A stretch of DNA of 52,669 nucleotides from Caecitellus pseudoparvulus (taxonomy: Eukaryota > Bigyra: Bicosoecida). Positions 19,393-28,846 of this stretch are shown here, one piece after another. The stretch covers positions 1 to 52,669 of the forward strand of contig CBFFRQ010000197.1 of assembly GCA_965644315.1 (NCBI GenBank). Reading direction: 5' to 3'. The translations under genes and the position numbers were made by a program. Position 1 is the first letter of the stretch. Every line of letters starts with the position of its first letter. The notes under the pieces were generated by a model. That model was not told the DNA's origin and ran no database searches. It worked only from the letters and a program-made list of their open reading frames with translations.

Positions 19393-21537
19393 TCAATCTT
19401 TGGGCTGCAAGTTCTTGATGGCGTCAGTGATGCGCTGCTTGAGCGCAGTGGCCTTTTCCCTGAGCTGCTTCGCCACTTGAGAAGGGTCTGTTCCTGCCGC
19501 CAGGCCGAGGCCTCCGGCCAGGGGCATGGCGGAGTTGACCACTGCGCCAAAGGTGCTGCCGCCCGACATGGCCTGCACGCCCAGCAGGATGAAGACGAGC
19601 ATGATGACGAGCAAGACCACGAGCACCATGCGGCTGTACAGCAAGACGTCCCACGAGAGGCCCATGGCTGAGAGGGCTGCTTCGGTGATTTCCCGCAGCA
19701 GGATGTGGATGCCCGCCTTGAACTCCTGGCGGTCCAGCACGTTGTCCGACTCGATGACGTCCAGAGACGCGAAGATGCGCTTGGCCCGCTCGTTGGTCAG
19801 GGGCAGCGACGCATTGGCAGTGAAGTCCACGAACTCGTCGAAGGAGATGCCGCCGCCGTCCGTGTCAAAGGCGTCGTACAGCAGGTTGATGGCTTGGTCG
19901 GACAGGCGCCCGTTGACGAGGGGCAGGGAGGCGAACTTGTTGGCGAGCTTGGTCTTGGCGCCCGCCATGACGCTGTCCATGGCCGCCTTGGCCTTGTCCT
20001 TCGCAGCGTCCAGGGCCACCTTGGCCGCTGCAGTTGCCGCAGCGGTGGCGGCAGAGGCGGCTGCGCCGGGGGATGAGGTGTCTACTCCAGCCCGCTGCAG
20101 CTGCTCCACGAGGCCCGTGATGGTGTTGATGATGGTCTCCAGGCGGTCCTTGTTGAAGCCGCCGAACTGCAGCGCCAGCTTGCGCACGCCGGAGATGTCC
20201 CTGCGCGACAAGGACAGGATGGCGTCCACGATGGCCAGGGCGCCGTGCTGCTCCACCGGCACCACGCTCTCCAGCAGCTGCATGATGTGCTCCTGCCGCT
20301 TCCCCAGCTCCTCTGCCACCGCCTTGCTCACTGCCAGCGCCTGCTTGGCAGAGCTGCCGCTGGTGGAGCCCGCTGCAGACACGGCCGCCGCAGCTGCCGC
20401 GCTGCTCTGCCCTGCCGCCTGAGCTCGGGACGCGACAGAGGCAGCTGAGCCAAGGACGGACTCAGCCTGTGACGCGGCGGCGTTTGACACGTCTTCCAGG
20501 GCACGCAGGCGGGCCTGCATGAGCGCGATGAAGTGCTGGATGACGCCGAGGGCAGCCACAAGCTTGGGCTCGTTCTGCACCAGCGCCTGCACGAAGACGG
20601 GGATGGTGGTGAGGAGCTCACCAGGGTTGCCGCGCAGGAGGGTACCACCCAGCGTGACGGCCAGGAACTTGGGGTCGCGCAGGCGCTTGGCGAAGATCTC
20701 GTCGCCACTGCCCTGTGACAGGAAGTCCGTCACCATGCCTAGGGATGAAAGGGCGCCCTGTGCTTGGGAAATGCCGCCTGAAATGGCCCCTGCCGCGCTG
20801 CCCACAGCTCCCAGAGCAGAGTCCCGCGCACCCATAATGTCTGCACTGAGCAGGGAGGATAAGTTGGCGCCGCCCACCATGCTGCTGGTGGCGTCCTGCG
20901 CCTGGGCTGCCGCTGCACTAGCAGACGCACTCAGCGCAGCCAGGGGCGCTGCGACAGAGGTCGCGATGCCATGTGAGACTTGGGACGCCGCGAACTTGAC
21001 CACCGCCATTGAGGCCTGTGCAGCCTGCGACACCTGCCCCTTGCGGGACCGGGCCGCCTTGCCTGACGTGTCGCGCTGCAGGACCGCCTGCACCTTGTCC
21101 ACTGGCCCAAGCAGGCCCATGGCAGACTCGATGGAGGATGGAGACACGCTCTGCAGCAGCTTCACCTCCTCGAAGCTGGTCAAGCCGGGGGGCAGCTCTT
21201 GGCCTCCGTGGGACAGCTCCCTGACGCACTGCACGATGGCCTCGGCGGCCGGCTTGGGCAGGCGTCGCAGCAGGACGCGGATGAGGGAGTTCCGGATGCT
21301 TTCGTTGTGCAGCAGGGTGAGCTGCACGGTGTTTTGTGTCAGCATGACGCGGGGAATGCCAAGGATGCGGCAGAGGCCCGTCGCGACGTCGCCTTGCATG
21401 AGGGAGAAGAAGCCGATGAGGACACGGTCCACCTCTGGCAGGACAAAGGCCGGGTTGGCGCCCCACACAGCCCTGGACAGCAAGCACACAGAAGCGCCCT
21501 TCACGCCAAAGTACTTCTCCATCGTGCGGTTGGACAT
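19393..21537 (-). CDS. Alanine-rich EF-hand protein with C-terminal membrane anchor
   Basis: 714 residues if it starts at the ATG at 21537; the frame is open a further 17 codons upstream but without ATG. No known family is visible in the first 330 residues, which look helical. A long alanine- and serine-rich middle follows (clusters near residues 210-300 and 390-420). An EF-hand lies near residue 554 (FDTDGGGISFDEF). Its loop is one residue shorter than the canonical twelve, so calcium binding may be weak or altered. A second helix-loop-helix (LDVIESDNVLDRQEF) is degenerate. A single strong transmembrane helix lies near 627-655 (MVLVVLLVIMLVFILLGV), and the short tail ends with a lysine-rich helix. 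This suggests a tail-anchored, possibly calcium-responsive scaffold. It lies 99 bp downstream of the stop of the next gene on the same strand. Confidence 0.8.
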   Translation of the reverse strand: MSNRTMEKYFGVKGASVCLLSRAVWGANPAFVLPEVDRVLIGFFSLMQGDVATGLCRILGIPRVMLTQNTVQLTLLHNESIRNSLIRVLLRRLPKPAAEAIVQCVRELSHGGQELPPGLTSFEEVKLLQSVSPSSIESAMGLLGPVDKVQAVLQRDTSGKAARSRKGQVSQAAQASMAVVKFAASQVSHGIATSVAAPLAALSASASAAAAQAQDATSSMVGGANLSSLLSADIMGARDSALGAVGSAAGAISGGISQAQGALSSLGMVTDFLSQGSGDEIFAKRLRDPKFLAVTLGGTLLRGNPGELLTTIPVFVQALVQNEPKLVAALGVIQHFIALMQARLRALEDVSNAAASQAESVLGSAASVASRAQAAGQSSAAAAAAVSAAGSTSGSSAKQALAVSKAVAEELGKRQEHIMQLLESVVPVEQHGALAIVDAILSLSRRDISGVRKLALQFGGFNKDRLETIINTITGLVEQLQRAGVDTSSPGAAASAATAAATAAAKVALDAAKDKAKAAMDSVMAGAKTKLANKFASLPLVNGRLSDQAINLLYDAFDTDGGGISFDEFVDFTANASLPLTNERAKRIFASLDVIESDNVLDRQEFKAGIHILLREITEAALSAMGLSWDVLLYSRMVLVVLLVIMLVFILLGVQAMSGGSTFGAVVNSAMPLAGGLGLAAGTDPSQVAKQLREKATALKQRITDAIKNLQPKD

Positions 21538-21636
21538 GCCCCGCAGGGACTGCAGTGGGTGCAAGTCACTTTGGCCCCCTTCCTTCAAATAGCAAGTGTG
21601 AGGTGAGTGTCGTTGGATACAAGATGCTCCCGTGCA

Positions 21637-24021
21637 CTACTCAAACCCTTCAGTAGTGGCCAAAGGCGACCCCACCACCTTCACCTCTCGAAGTGAGTTT
21701 ACATCAATGGTAGATGGCTGTCCCCCGATGTGAATCTTGGCCGATGGTCCCATGGTGTGCACCTTGTCCTTACTTCCCCTTTTAGCCGTAGGAGATGCAG
21801 AGGATGTGGTAGACGGAGAGGCGCCCTGACCAGCGTCAGGCTGGCTTTGCTGCGTGGGGTCAGTCGTTTCCCGTTGAAGCGCCTCACCCAGCACAAAGTA
21901 CGACATGACCAGTGCCCCACTCGTACCCATGCCCCACACACCCAAAGCACACACTGCCGGCCACACCCAGTTGAAGCTGCCTTCCCCCACAGCCACCACG
22001 ATGGTCAGTGCCATCAGAATCAAAACTCCCATGATGCCTCTCACTGATGCAACAATGCGGTGCAGCACACTGGGGTGCTGAGACCATGCTACTTCGGTCT
22101 CCGACACAAATGTCCACGGCACGTCAACGAGCTCGCGCGGATCCTCGCCAAATGGCACCATGAGGGAGGCACTCCAGGTCAGGATGCTCTTCAGCATCGT
22201 TCTGTTGCCCGACAGGATTACCTGCATACAACAGCAACACGGAGACAAAACAAACAGCATCCAAGAGCATTGCCAGCAACACTTGAGACCCACGCCCTCA
22301 CAAACAACATCTCTGCTGCGCGTCCCAGTCGGCCGGCACGACCACGTGTGCCACATCGTAACCATCACCACCACCCACGTCTCCGCCCACAAGTACACAA
22401 ACACCCCTCCCCATGCCCGTGTCGCAAGAGCCAGAGCCGCCAAGAGCACCAATCGACCCACCAACATGCACAACCGACACACGCCCAGCACCGCACGCAC
22501 CCACATTGGCACTGTCATATTTGCCTGTGGTCGGTCGGTCACCCCCGCGTACTGGTACACCATGCTTCCTACCGATCCCGCCAGACTCACCACCAGTAGC
22601 AAACCCAGACTCCCCACACCGCCCTCTTCCACCAATAGACCAAGAATGTACAGCTGCAGCACGAGCTGAGGCACGGCCTCCACCGCCACCTCCACCACAC
22701 GCAAGTCTTCAGTGGCCGCGTCGTAGTCCGGAGCATCGCCTCCCCACGATCCAACCAAACGACACGCCTCCACTGCTGGGATGAGCTGTAGCAGCCCGAT
22801 CAGCGGGCTCAGCCGCTGCATCACTGTTGGCGACTCGTGCCGCAGGCAGTCCCCCACCAGAATGTACAGCATGTACAGACTGCTCATTCCCGCACTCGCC
22901 ACCACCAGCCAGAAGAACACATAATTCTGCTCAGCCCAGAACGCCGCGGCAACCTGGGCATCTGATACAATATCGAAGTAGTGCAGGGCGGCCCCAAGCA
23001 GGGCCCAGAACAATACAGTCGTCGTTACACGAACGGTGGGGACCAGGGCTTTCTTGGTATCCAGAGAGAAACGCTCAGCCACTTGGTCGGGGGTCAGGCC
23101 GTCCGAGTTGCAAAGGCTAGCGTCAGCCCCTGCCTTCTTCAGGGCAGTGATGGTGGCACGGCGCTCAGGCGGGTCAATCCCGTCAGCAGCCATGAGGGTG
23201 TGCAGTGGAGTGTTACTAGCCTTGTCCGCCGCGTTTACAACGGCTCCCGCTCCTAGCAGCACCTCCAGCACCTCAACTTCGCCATACTCACTCGCCTTGT
23301 GCAGCGGAGTGAAGCCAGCCTCGTTCGCCGCGTTCACATCGGCCCCCGCACCAACCAACACCTCCACCACCCCCACCACCTCAACCGCACTCCCCAGACA
23401 TACTTTGTGAAGCGGAGTGTTGCCATACTTGTCCTTAGCGTGCACATCGGCCCCCGCCTGCACCAACGCCTGCACTGCCTCGACTGCACCGTGCACACTG
23501 GCAAAGTGCAGGGGAGCATTACCTTCCTTGTCCGCAGCGTGCACATTGGCCCCCGCCTCTATCAGTGCCTGCACAACTTCCACCTTCCCAGACTTACTGG
23601 CTTCATGCAGAGGAGAACTATCTACCTTGTTCGCGGCGTGCACATTAGCCCCCGCCTCTATCAGTGCCTGTACCACTTTCACCTTACCCGACATACTGGC
23701 TTTGTGTAGTGGAGTTATGCCAAACATATCGACCGCGTTCACATCGGCACCCGCTCCTAACAGCACCTCCACCACCTCCTTACCCCGCATAATAGCGGCG
23801 TTATGCAGCGGAGTGAAGCCAGCCTCGTTCGCCGCGTTCACATCGGCCCCCGCTTCTACCAACACCTCCACCAAATCCACCAAGTCTACAGCACTCCCCA
23901 GACATACTTCGTGCAGTGGTGTGTTGCCATACTTGTCCACTGCGTTTACATCGGCCCCCGCCTCCAGACTTGCCCGCACACCTTCTACTTCACCACTATC
24001 TGCAAGTTCATGCAGCGTCAT
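21637..24021 (-). CDS. Ankyrin-repeat multi-pass membrane protein, XK-related-like
   Basis: 794 residues from the ATG at 24021; upstream codons are open but lack ATG. Residues 1 to about 290 hold eight to nine ordinary 33-residue ankyrin repeats (GADVNAxDKxGNTPLHxA). The rest is a membrane domain with about eight to ten hydrophobic helices. It includes HYFDIVSDAQVAA in the first helix, a paired-helix region with EAVPQLVLQLYIL, and a polar tail. The FDIxSD and EAxPQLxLQ features recall the XK/XKR scramblase family, in which related acidic motifs lie in the first and third helices; this assignment is by resemblance only. A 28-residue cysteine- and tryptophan-rich insert at 22222-22305 is probably an intron. 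A role in phospholipid scrambling or mechanosensing is speculative. Confidence 0.75.
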   Translation of the reverse strand: MTLHELADSGEVEGVRASLEAGADVNAVDKYGNTPLHEVCLGSAVDLVDLVEVLVEAGADVNAANEAGFTPLHNAAIMRGKEVVEVLLGAGADVNAVDMFGITPLHKASMSGKVKVVQALIEAGANVHAANKVDSSPLHEASKSGKVEVVQALIEAGANVHAADKEGNAPLHFASVHGAVEAVQALVQAGADVHAKDKYGNTPLHKVCLGSAVEVVGVVEVLVGAGADVNAANEAGFTPLHKASEYGEVEVLEVLLGAGAVVNAADKASNTPLHTLMAADGIDPPERRATITALKKAGADASLCNSDGLTPDQVAERFSLDTKKALVPTVRVTTTVLFWALLGAALHYFDIVSDAQVAAAFWAEQNYVFFWLVVASAGMSSLYMLYILVGDCLRHESPTVMQRLSPLIGLLQLIPAVEACRLVGSWGGDAPDYDAATEDLRVVEVAVEAVPQLVLQLYILGLLVEEGGVGSLGLLLVVSLAGSVGSMVYQYAGVTDRPQANMTVPMWVRAVLGVCRLCMLVGRLVLLAALALATRAWGGVFVYLWAETWVVVMVTMWHTWSCRPTGTRSRDVVCEGVGLKCCWQCSWMLFVLSPCCCCMQVILSGNRTMLKSILTWSASLMVPFGEDPRELVDVPWTFVSETEVAWSQHPSVLHRIVASVRGIMGVLILMALTIVVAVGEGSFNWVWPAVCALGVWGMGTSGALVMSYFVLGEALQRETTDPTQQSQPDAGQGASPSTTSSASPTAKRGSKDKVHTMGPSAKIHIGGQPSTIDVNSLREVKVVGSPLATTEGFE
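22222..22305 (-). other. Candidate 84-nt in-frame intron
   Basis: On the minus strand the segment begins GTTTGTGAGG and ends TTGTATGCAG, preceded by a T-rich tract (TGTTTGTTTTGTCTCC). Its length is a multiple of three and it has no stop, so the frame stays open whether or not it is spliced. The residues it would encode (many C and W) are unlike the flanks. Splicing would join RDV to VILSGNRT cleanly in phase 0. Confidence 0.5.
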
Positions 24022-24958
24022 GGCGTCGTCTTCCACGAGTTCTCCGCCGAAAAGAGCAAGTGCGGAACTTGAAATTCCCTCCTCCACCACGCCGCACACA
24101 ACGATCGCGCTGCATACGCTGCTACGACTACAAGCACACCTTGATCAAAGCAGTGGATCGTGTGAATATACTGATTCGATGATCTGTGGCTTCTAATTTC
24201 TTGACGGTGGAAGTTTGGCCCGCAGCGTTCAGTGAGTGCTTCGGCCAAGGCCTGCCATTCCTCCCGGGAGTGCCATGAACAGGGCCGTGACAACAGCAAG
24301 CTGCTTGAAGATTGTCCTTGCCCACGCCATGCGCCTTGGCCTTGGCGTCACTGCAGCAGCTCACCAAGTGTGCCCTGAACCGAGCGTGGGCGAGGTGGTC
24401 AAGGCAGAATGGAGGCTACCATGCAAGCTACAACAGGACCTCGCAGCTGGCGGGCATCAAAGCTCAAGGTCCTTAGGATACCCAGGCACCCCATACTTGC
24501 GGTTTTCGACCCGGCTCTAACCCCACGCTTGGGAAGCTTGGCCGGGGCAGGTGTGGCAGGTGGCAGAAAGCCACCAAGCTGGACACACTGTCCGCCTTGG
24601 CACAAATCAATCCAAGTTTTGCTATGGGCGACAGAAATCCAGACTGGTGACCAACAGGCAAGGACGTCCTTCAGCTCGCTGTCGGCGTGAGCCTGCCCAT
24701 CCCTGCACTGTGTCAGGAAGTGGTGCGTGCAGCGTTGGCGTGTCGATTTCCGCACAGCAACCCGACCGCATTCTGCGCACAAACATCGTCACGGCCGCTG
24801 TATCTGCATGTCCACAGGCGTGATATCAATATCTTTCCAAGCTTTATCCTTAGGCATACTTACTGCTCTTCTGCGCAACATCACGGAGACTCTCCTGCCC
24901 GAGCCTGGCTCAACCTGTAGTTTCAACGTTGATCTCTGGCATCCTGGCGTCAGGCACC
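24022..24958. other. Intergenic between divergent ankyrin genes
   Basis: Divergent upstream regions of the minus-strand gene ending at 24021 and the plus-strand gene starting at 24959, so it should hold both promoters. No TATA-like element stands out. It contains copy 2 of the duplicated block. Confidence 0.5.
24275..24600. repeat. Duplicated subtelomeric block, copy 2
   Basis: Homologous to 16885-17170, same orientation, about 80 percent identical over the first 165 bp and weaker beyond. It lies just upstream of the plus-strand ankyrin gene. Confidence 0.6.
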
Positions 24959-25666
24959 ATGGCAGCCTTTGAAGACCCAGCACAACTAAAGGCCAAGTGG
25001 AAAGCTGCTTGTGAAGAGAGGGATGCAGGTCAGCTGTGGCACATCTTGCAGCAAACCAGTGACCAGACCACCACTTTGGCTGACGTTCTGATAAGGTCAG
25101 ACACAACAGCTGGGTTTCTGATTGCGTGCAACAAGGGACACTTGGAATTGGTGCGTGAGCTGTTGAGCCTGAAAGGGAGCCTGACAGTGGATGTGCACGC
25201 GGCGGATAGGCATGGACCTGAGGCCGCCTTCCGAGAGGCATGTCGTTGGGGCAACACAGACATTGTGCGTGAGCTGTTGTCCCTCACTGGGGCACGGGAA
25301 GTGGATTTGCACGTGGGAGATGAGAATGGACCCGAAGCAGCCTTTCGGTGGGCATGCGCCAAGGGCCACATAGACGTCGTGCGTGACCTGTTGGGTCTCA
25401 CGGGGTCGCGTGAAGTGGATGTACATGTCGTGGGTTGGGGCGGTCCAGAGGCTGCCTTCCGACTGGCATGCGCCAATGGCCACACCGACATCCTGCGAGA
25501 GCTGCTGGGTCTCACTGGTAGCCGAGCCTTCCTACCTCACAACTGGCTGCAAAAGGGGGACATCATTGTGCAGGCTGTTCGTGATGCAGTGTGGGCTGGC
25601 ACCAGCACTCGGCACGGGCGGCGAACAATGCTTTTGCTGAGAGCCTGTCGCTCGAAGCCAGCCTAG
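24959..25666 (+). CDS. Ankyrin family protein, 38-residue repeats
   Basis: 235 residues from the ATG at 24959; an ATG ten codons upstream is possible. I prefer the second because it gives the family N-terminus (a KAKWKAACEER helix near residue 10, compare EEWKAACKG in the gene at 43 kb). It has five ankyrin-like units of 38 residues with the pattern GPEAAFRxACxxGHxxxVRELLxLTGxREVDVHxxD, then the C-terminal signature DAVWAGTSTRHGRR near residue 215. It is the only family member here on the plus strand. Its role is unknown; ankyrin units usually bind proteins. It is the shortest intact family member in the window. Confidence 0.82.
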   Translation: MAAFEDPAQLKAKWKAACEERDAGQLWHILQQTSDQTTTLADVLIRSDTTAGFLIACNKGHLELVRELLSLKGSLTVDVHAADRHGPEAAFREACRWGNTDIVRELLSLTGAREVDLHVGDENGPEAAFRWACAKGHIDVVRDLLGLTGSREVDVHVVGWGGPEAAFRLACANGHTDILRELLGLTGSRAFLPHNWLQKGDIIVQAVRDAVWAGTSTRHGRRTMLLLRACRSKPA

Positions 25667-26755
25667 AGATATTGCCTCAATGGAGTGACTGCGGCCAGCG
25701 TGGAGCCAGTTGAACATTGCAACAGTAGCACCCCATCACCTCTCAGAGCCTCACTGGCGCCATGGATCTATACGGGGGCTCCTGCATCACAATCCTGGGC
25801 GGCTGTTCCGCAAAGAGTCACCCTCCAATAGACTTCCTCGATAGTTCATGTCTCTGCTTCTCCCCGTCCTTTTTCTGTCACGCCACAGCCAGATCCACAC
25901 CAACGAGGAAGCAAGGCTGAGCCCATTCCAATGCAAGATTTCCTTGGCTATCCCTGAACCGTTTCGTCGCTAGGCCTTGCGTTCCTTTGTGCCGAGTGCG
26001 GGGAACAGTTGCCTTCGCAGCCAGATTCAACTGTCCAACTCCCGCTTGTATGTTCAGGTCCAAAGAAGCGCTCCACAGGCACGCAAGGAACCCTTTACGC
26101 AACTTTCTCTGTGACCTCTGCAACGACTTCCTCAGCCTGTGCCTCACGCTCCCGCGATACAGGATTGGCTTCCGTAGGTCAAACATCGGTGTGCGGGACA
26201 GTCCAGGGCAGCCTTGCTCCAGCACTTGGCTGGGGCGGCGGTGGACGATGGCCTGATGTGGGCGCTACCGGAAGAGCTACATCACACCCAGAAGCGCGGG
26301 ACTAGGTGGAAGGAGCTGCGGTGCATCGCCACACACCACCGTGTGACGCCTGAGCTGTACGAGAAGATTCATCAGGCGTTGCGGCTGATGGTGGGGGTAC
26401 ATGTGGACTTCCTCCTGGGCGCAGTGAGCCCGTATCTTCCTCGCACAACCCTCACAGCACTATCACTCTGATAGACGCGTGGCATGGGGCACGCGAGTGT
26501 GCCTGGCCAACCTGGCGTCCATCTTGCAGGCGGGGCGGCGCGCATCGCGGACCATGTCCTGGTTATCATACGGCAGTGCTCCGGCGTGGCATCAAAATAA
26601 ACCCCGTCTAAGTGCGTGGCCTTCCTGCAGCAGATGGGCTTGAAGGCAATGATGCAAGTGTATGCCGGCGTGGATCCCCCGCTTCAGCGCCTGCAGACCT
26701 GCACTACCTTCGCCAAGTTTCCAGAAGCGCACGCGCCCAACCCTAGCCTTCACAC
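25667..26755. other. Intergenic, convergent gene ends
   Basis: About 1.1 kb between the 3' ends of two convergent ankyrin genes. It contains short open frames on both strands, none with supporting features. I see no repeat or RNA gene. Confidence 0.5.
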
Positions 26756-27890
26756 TCATACAGTGTCACAGCATGATCTAAGTAACAGCATCCACTTTCG
26801 CCCGTGGCGAGTGCTCGTGCCGCCCCAGACAGCGTCCTTGGCCGCCTGCGCCGCGATGTCTCCAGCACCAAACCAGATCTGAAGGGAAACTGCTCGAGCT
26901 CCACACAGCCCCATGAGCTCCCTAACTACCGCTGCATTCCCTTTCTTGCAAGCCAGCCGAAAGCCAGCCTCGTCTCGGGCATGCACATTCACGCTTCGGC
27001 CGTCACTCAAGGCAAGAAGCTCGCGGACCACGCCTACGTGGCCGTTGGTGCAGGCCCAGACAAAACCGAAGTCAGGTCCATCCACGCCCCCAGCACTCAC
27101 ATCCACAGCGCGTCGACCTGTCAAGTTTAGGAGCTCGCGCACAAGTGCAGCGTGGCCGTTCCGACAAGCCCAACGGAAACCGAACACCCCCCGAGCATGC
27201 ACGTCTGCTTCCCGCTCACCACTCAACGCGAGTAGCTCACGAACAACGCCCACATGGCCGTCGTAGCACGCCCACGCAAAACCTGCCTCAGCTCCCCCAC
27301 TATCACTTGCATGCACGTCGACTGTTCGATCACCTGAAAGTGTGAGCAGTTCCCGCACCACGCGCACTTGCCCAGCAGCACAAGCAAGCCTGAAGGCAGC
27401 TTCACTTCCAGTCATCCTTCGCGTGCACATCAACTTCCCGGCTTCCACTCAAGCTCAACAGCTCCCTCACTACGCCCAAGTGGCCATGGTGGCACGCCAG
27501 TCGAAAGCCAGCCTCCGGCCCGTGGCGATCTGCCGCGTGCACATCCACTGCTCGCTCTCCCTCCAAAGCCAACAACTCTTGCACAGCACTTACATGCCCA
27601 TGGCGGCAAGCAAGGCGGAAGCCTTCCTCTAGACACGTCCCCACCTCACTGTCAGCATGCAGCTGCCACTGGCCCTCCCTGGCAAGCACCTTGGCAAGCA
27701 AGTCACGTGCACCACATCTGCAGGCCACCTTCACTGCAGCGGCGAACTCACCCGGCAGCAGAGGCATCAGATAACCTGCACAGCCTTCACACCTCACGTC
27801 AAACAGCGCCTCCAAGATATCAATGCGCTTTTCTTGGCAAGCTTTTTCCCACCTTGCCGCAGCTTCAGTAGAAACGGCTGCCCCAGCCAT
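26756..27890 (-). pseudogene. Ankyrin family gene split by a frameshift
   Basis: Starts at the ATG at 27890 (MAGAAVSTEAAARWEKAC), matching the family N-terminus. The first frame carries an N-terminal helical region and about three 38-residue units to 27402. The second frame continues with five more units and the C-terminal signature DAVWGGTSTRHGRK, ending at 26756. The switch falls within one repeat: DVHAKDD is followed out of frame by GSEAAFRLAC near 27,410-27,425. The repeat pattern predicts that two bases are missing (or one is extra). All other positions are clean, so this is a very recent inactivation, an assembly error or, less likely, a tiny spliced segment. The frame extends 40 codons upstream of the chosen ATG without family similarity. 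Confidence 0.75.
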
Positions 27891-28452
27891 GACAAGCGCG
27901 ACCAATTTCCGCGGCACAGTTGCCCGCACGAGAGACCTCCCTGGCCGCCTGTCGCAAAGAAACGACAGAAACGCAACTCCTTGAATGTAACACCACACAG
28001 GAGTACTCAAAAAGGCTTCTGGGGTTTCCCGCCCCTGCCCCTCTCGCCGCTGAGATGCAGTGCCTCGATGGCTGGCTCAGCTTCCGACTTCGAACCTGAG
28101 CTGTTCACCGAACTGGCAGGCAACTTTCCGAGCAACCATGCGGTAGGTCATTGACCGGCGTTGCGAAAAAGTATGATAACGTTCACCCTGTATGCGGGTT
28201 CCCCAGCGGAAGGGAGTACCACTTCTCGCTTCGCTATGCTTGCCGTTGAGCTTCCCCTCCTCTGGACGAGCAGAGATCCAGACCCTTCGCCAGTATGTCG
28301 TTATTCCCTCGAGCAGAGGGAACAGAAGGACAGCACAAGCGATACTCTTGAAGTACACTTTCAGCGTCAAGGACCAACGAAAACATAGAGGCCAAAGCAA
28401 ATGTAGATGACAGAGACTGCATTCAATGGAGGCCGGTGGCGCACAGGGGAAG
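27891..28452. other. Intergenic
   Basis: About 560 bp between the start of the frameshifted ankyrin gene and the extended 3' end of the RNF213-like gene. Nothing recognised. Confidence 0.5.
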
Positions 28453-28846
28453 TCACCCTTGGTGTCTTGGAAGCGCGACGGTCGATCGCGCAAGTGCAAC
28501 CGTTTTGCCTCCCCACACACACAGCGGGTCGGGGAGTGGCATCGCGTGCGGTACTTCCTCGACCTCCACTGCAACGTGCTTTCCCAACTCCACTGTTTCA
28601 GAATCCCACTCTTCATCCATCCAGTCAGCGTCGTGCAGCACCATGATGGAGTCGTCTTCGGGAGCGGGAAGCCCCACCGCCGCGTAGCAGGCCGCCACTT
28701 GCTCCGCAAAAGTCTGAGTTGGATCAAGCTGGACCGCAATGGGGCCGGCCAACACCTCACGGCCACCAACATGTTGAGTTCCCAAGGTTTCCAAAGCCCG
28801 AATGTCCTGCTCCATATCACATACGACGTACAGGGCCACATAGCTA
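28453..28846 (-). other. Out-of-frame C-terminal extension of the RNF213-like gene
   Basis: Immediately beyond the stop at 28844-28846 the minus strand continues in another frame with protein-like sequence for about 130 codons. It opens with a beta-strand-like stretch (SYVALYVVCDMEQD) that completes the preceding strands. A segment then has the spacing and hydrophobic pattern of a ubiquitin-like fold: IAVQLDPTQTFAEQV, LPAPEDDSIMVLHDA, HVAVEVEE. It ends at a stop at 28453-28455. One extra base in the G run near 28,848-28,850 would explain the shift. Either the gene recently lost this tail or the assembly has an indel. Confidence 0.5.

Noticed and set aside
20519-21592. A 357-codon plus-strand frame opposite the EF-hand gene
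   Set aside because: Antisense shadow of an alanine-rich coding region, and no family features.
16885-24520. A pair of similar plus-strand small ORFs (63 and 81 codons) that could be a new gene family
   Set aside because: Differences are spread evenly over the three codon positions and the C-termini are unrelated. This is what DNA-level duplication without coding constraint looks like.
26214-26471. Short plus-strand frame with faint histone-fold resemblance (LYEKIHQALRLM)
   Set aside because: The resemblance covers about 40 residues only, lacks diagnostic histone residues, and the frame has no support on either side.
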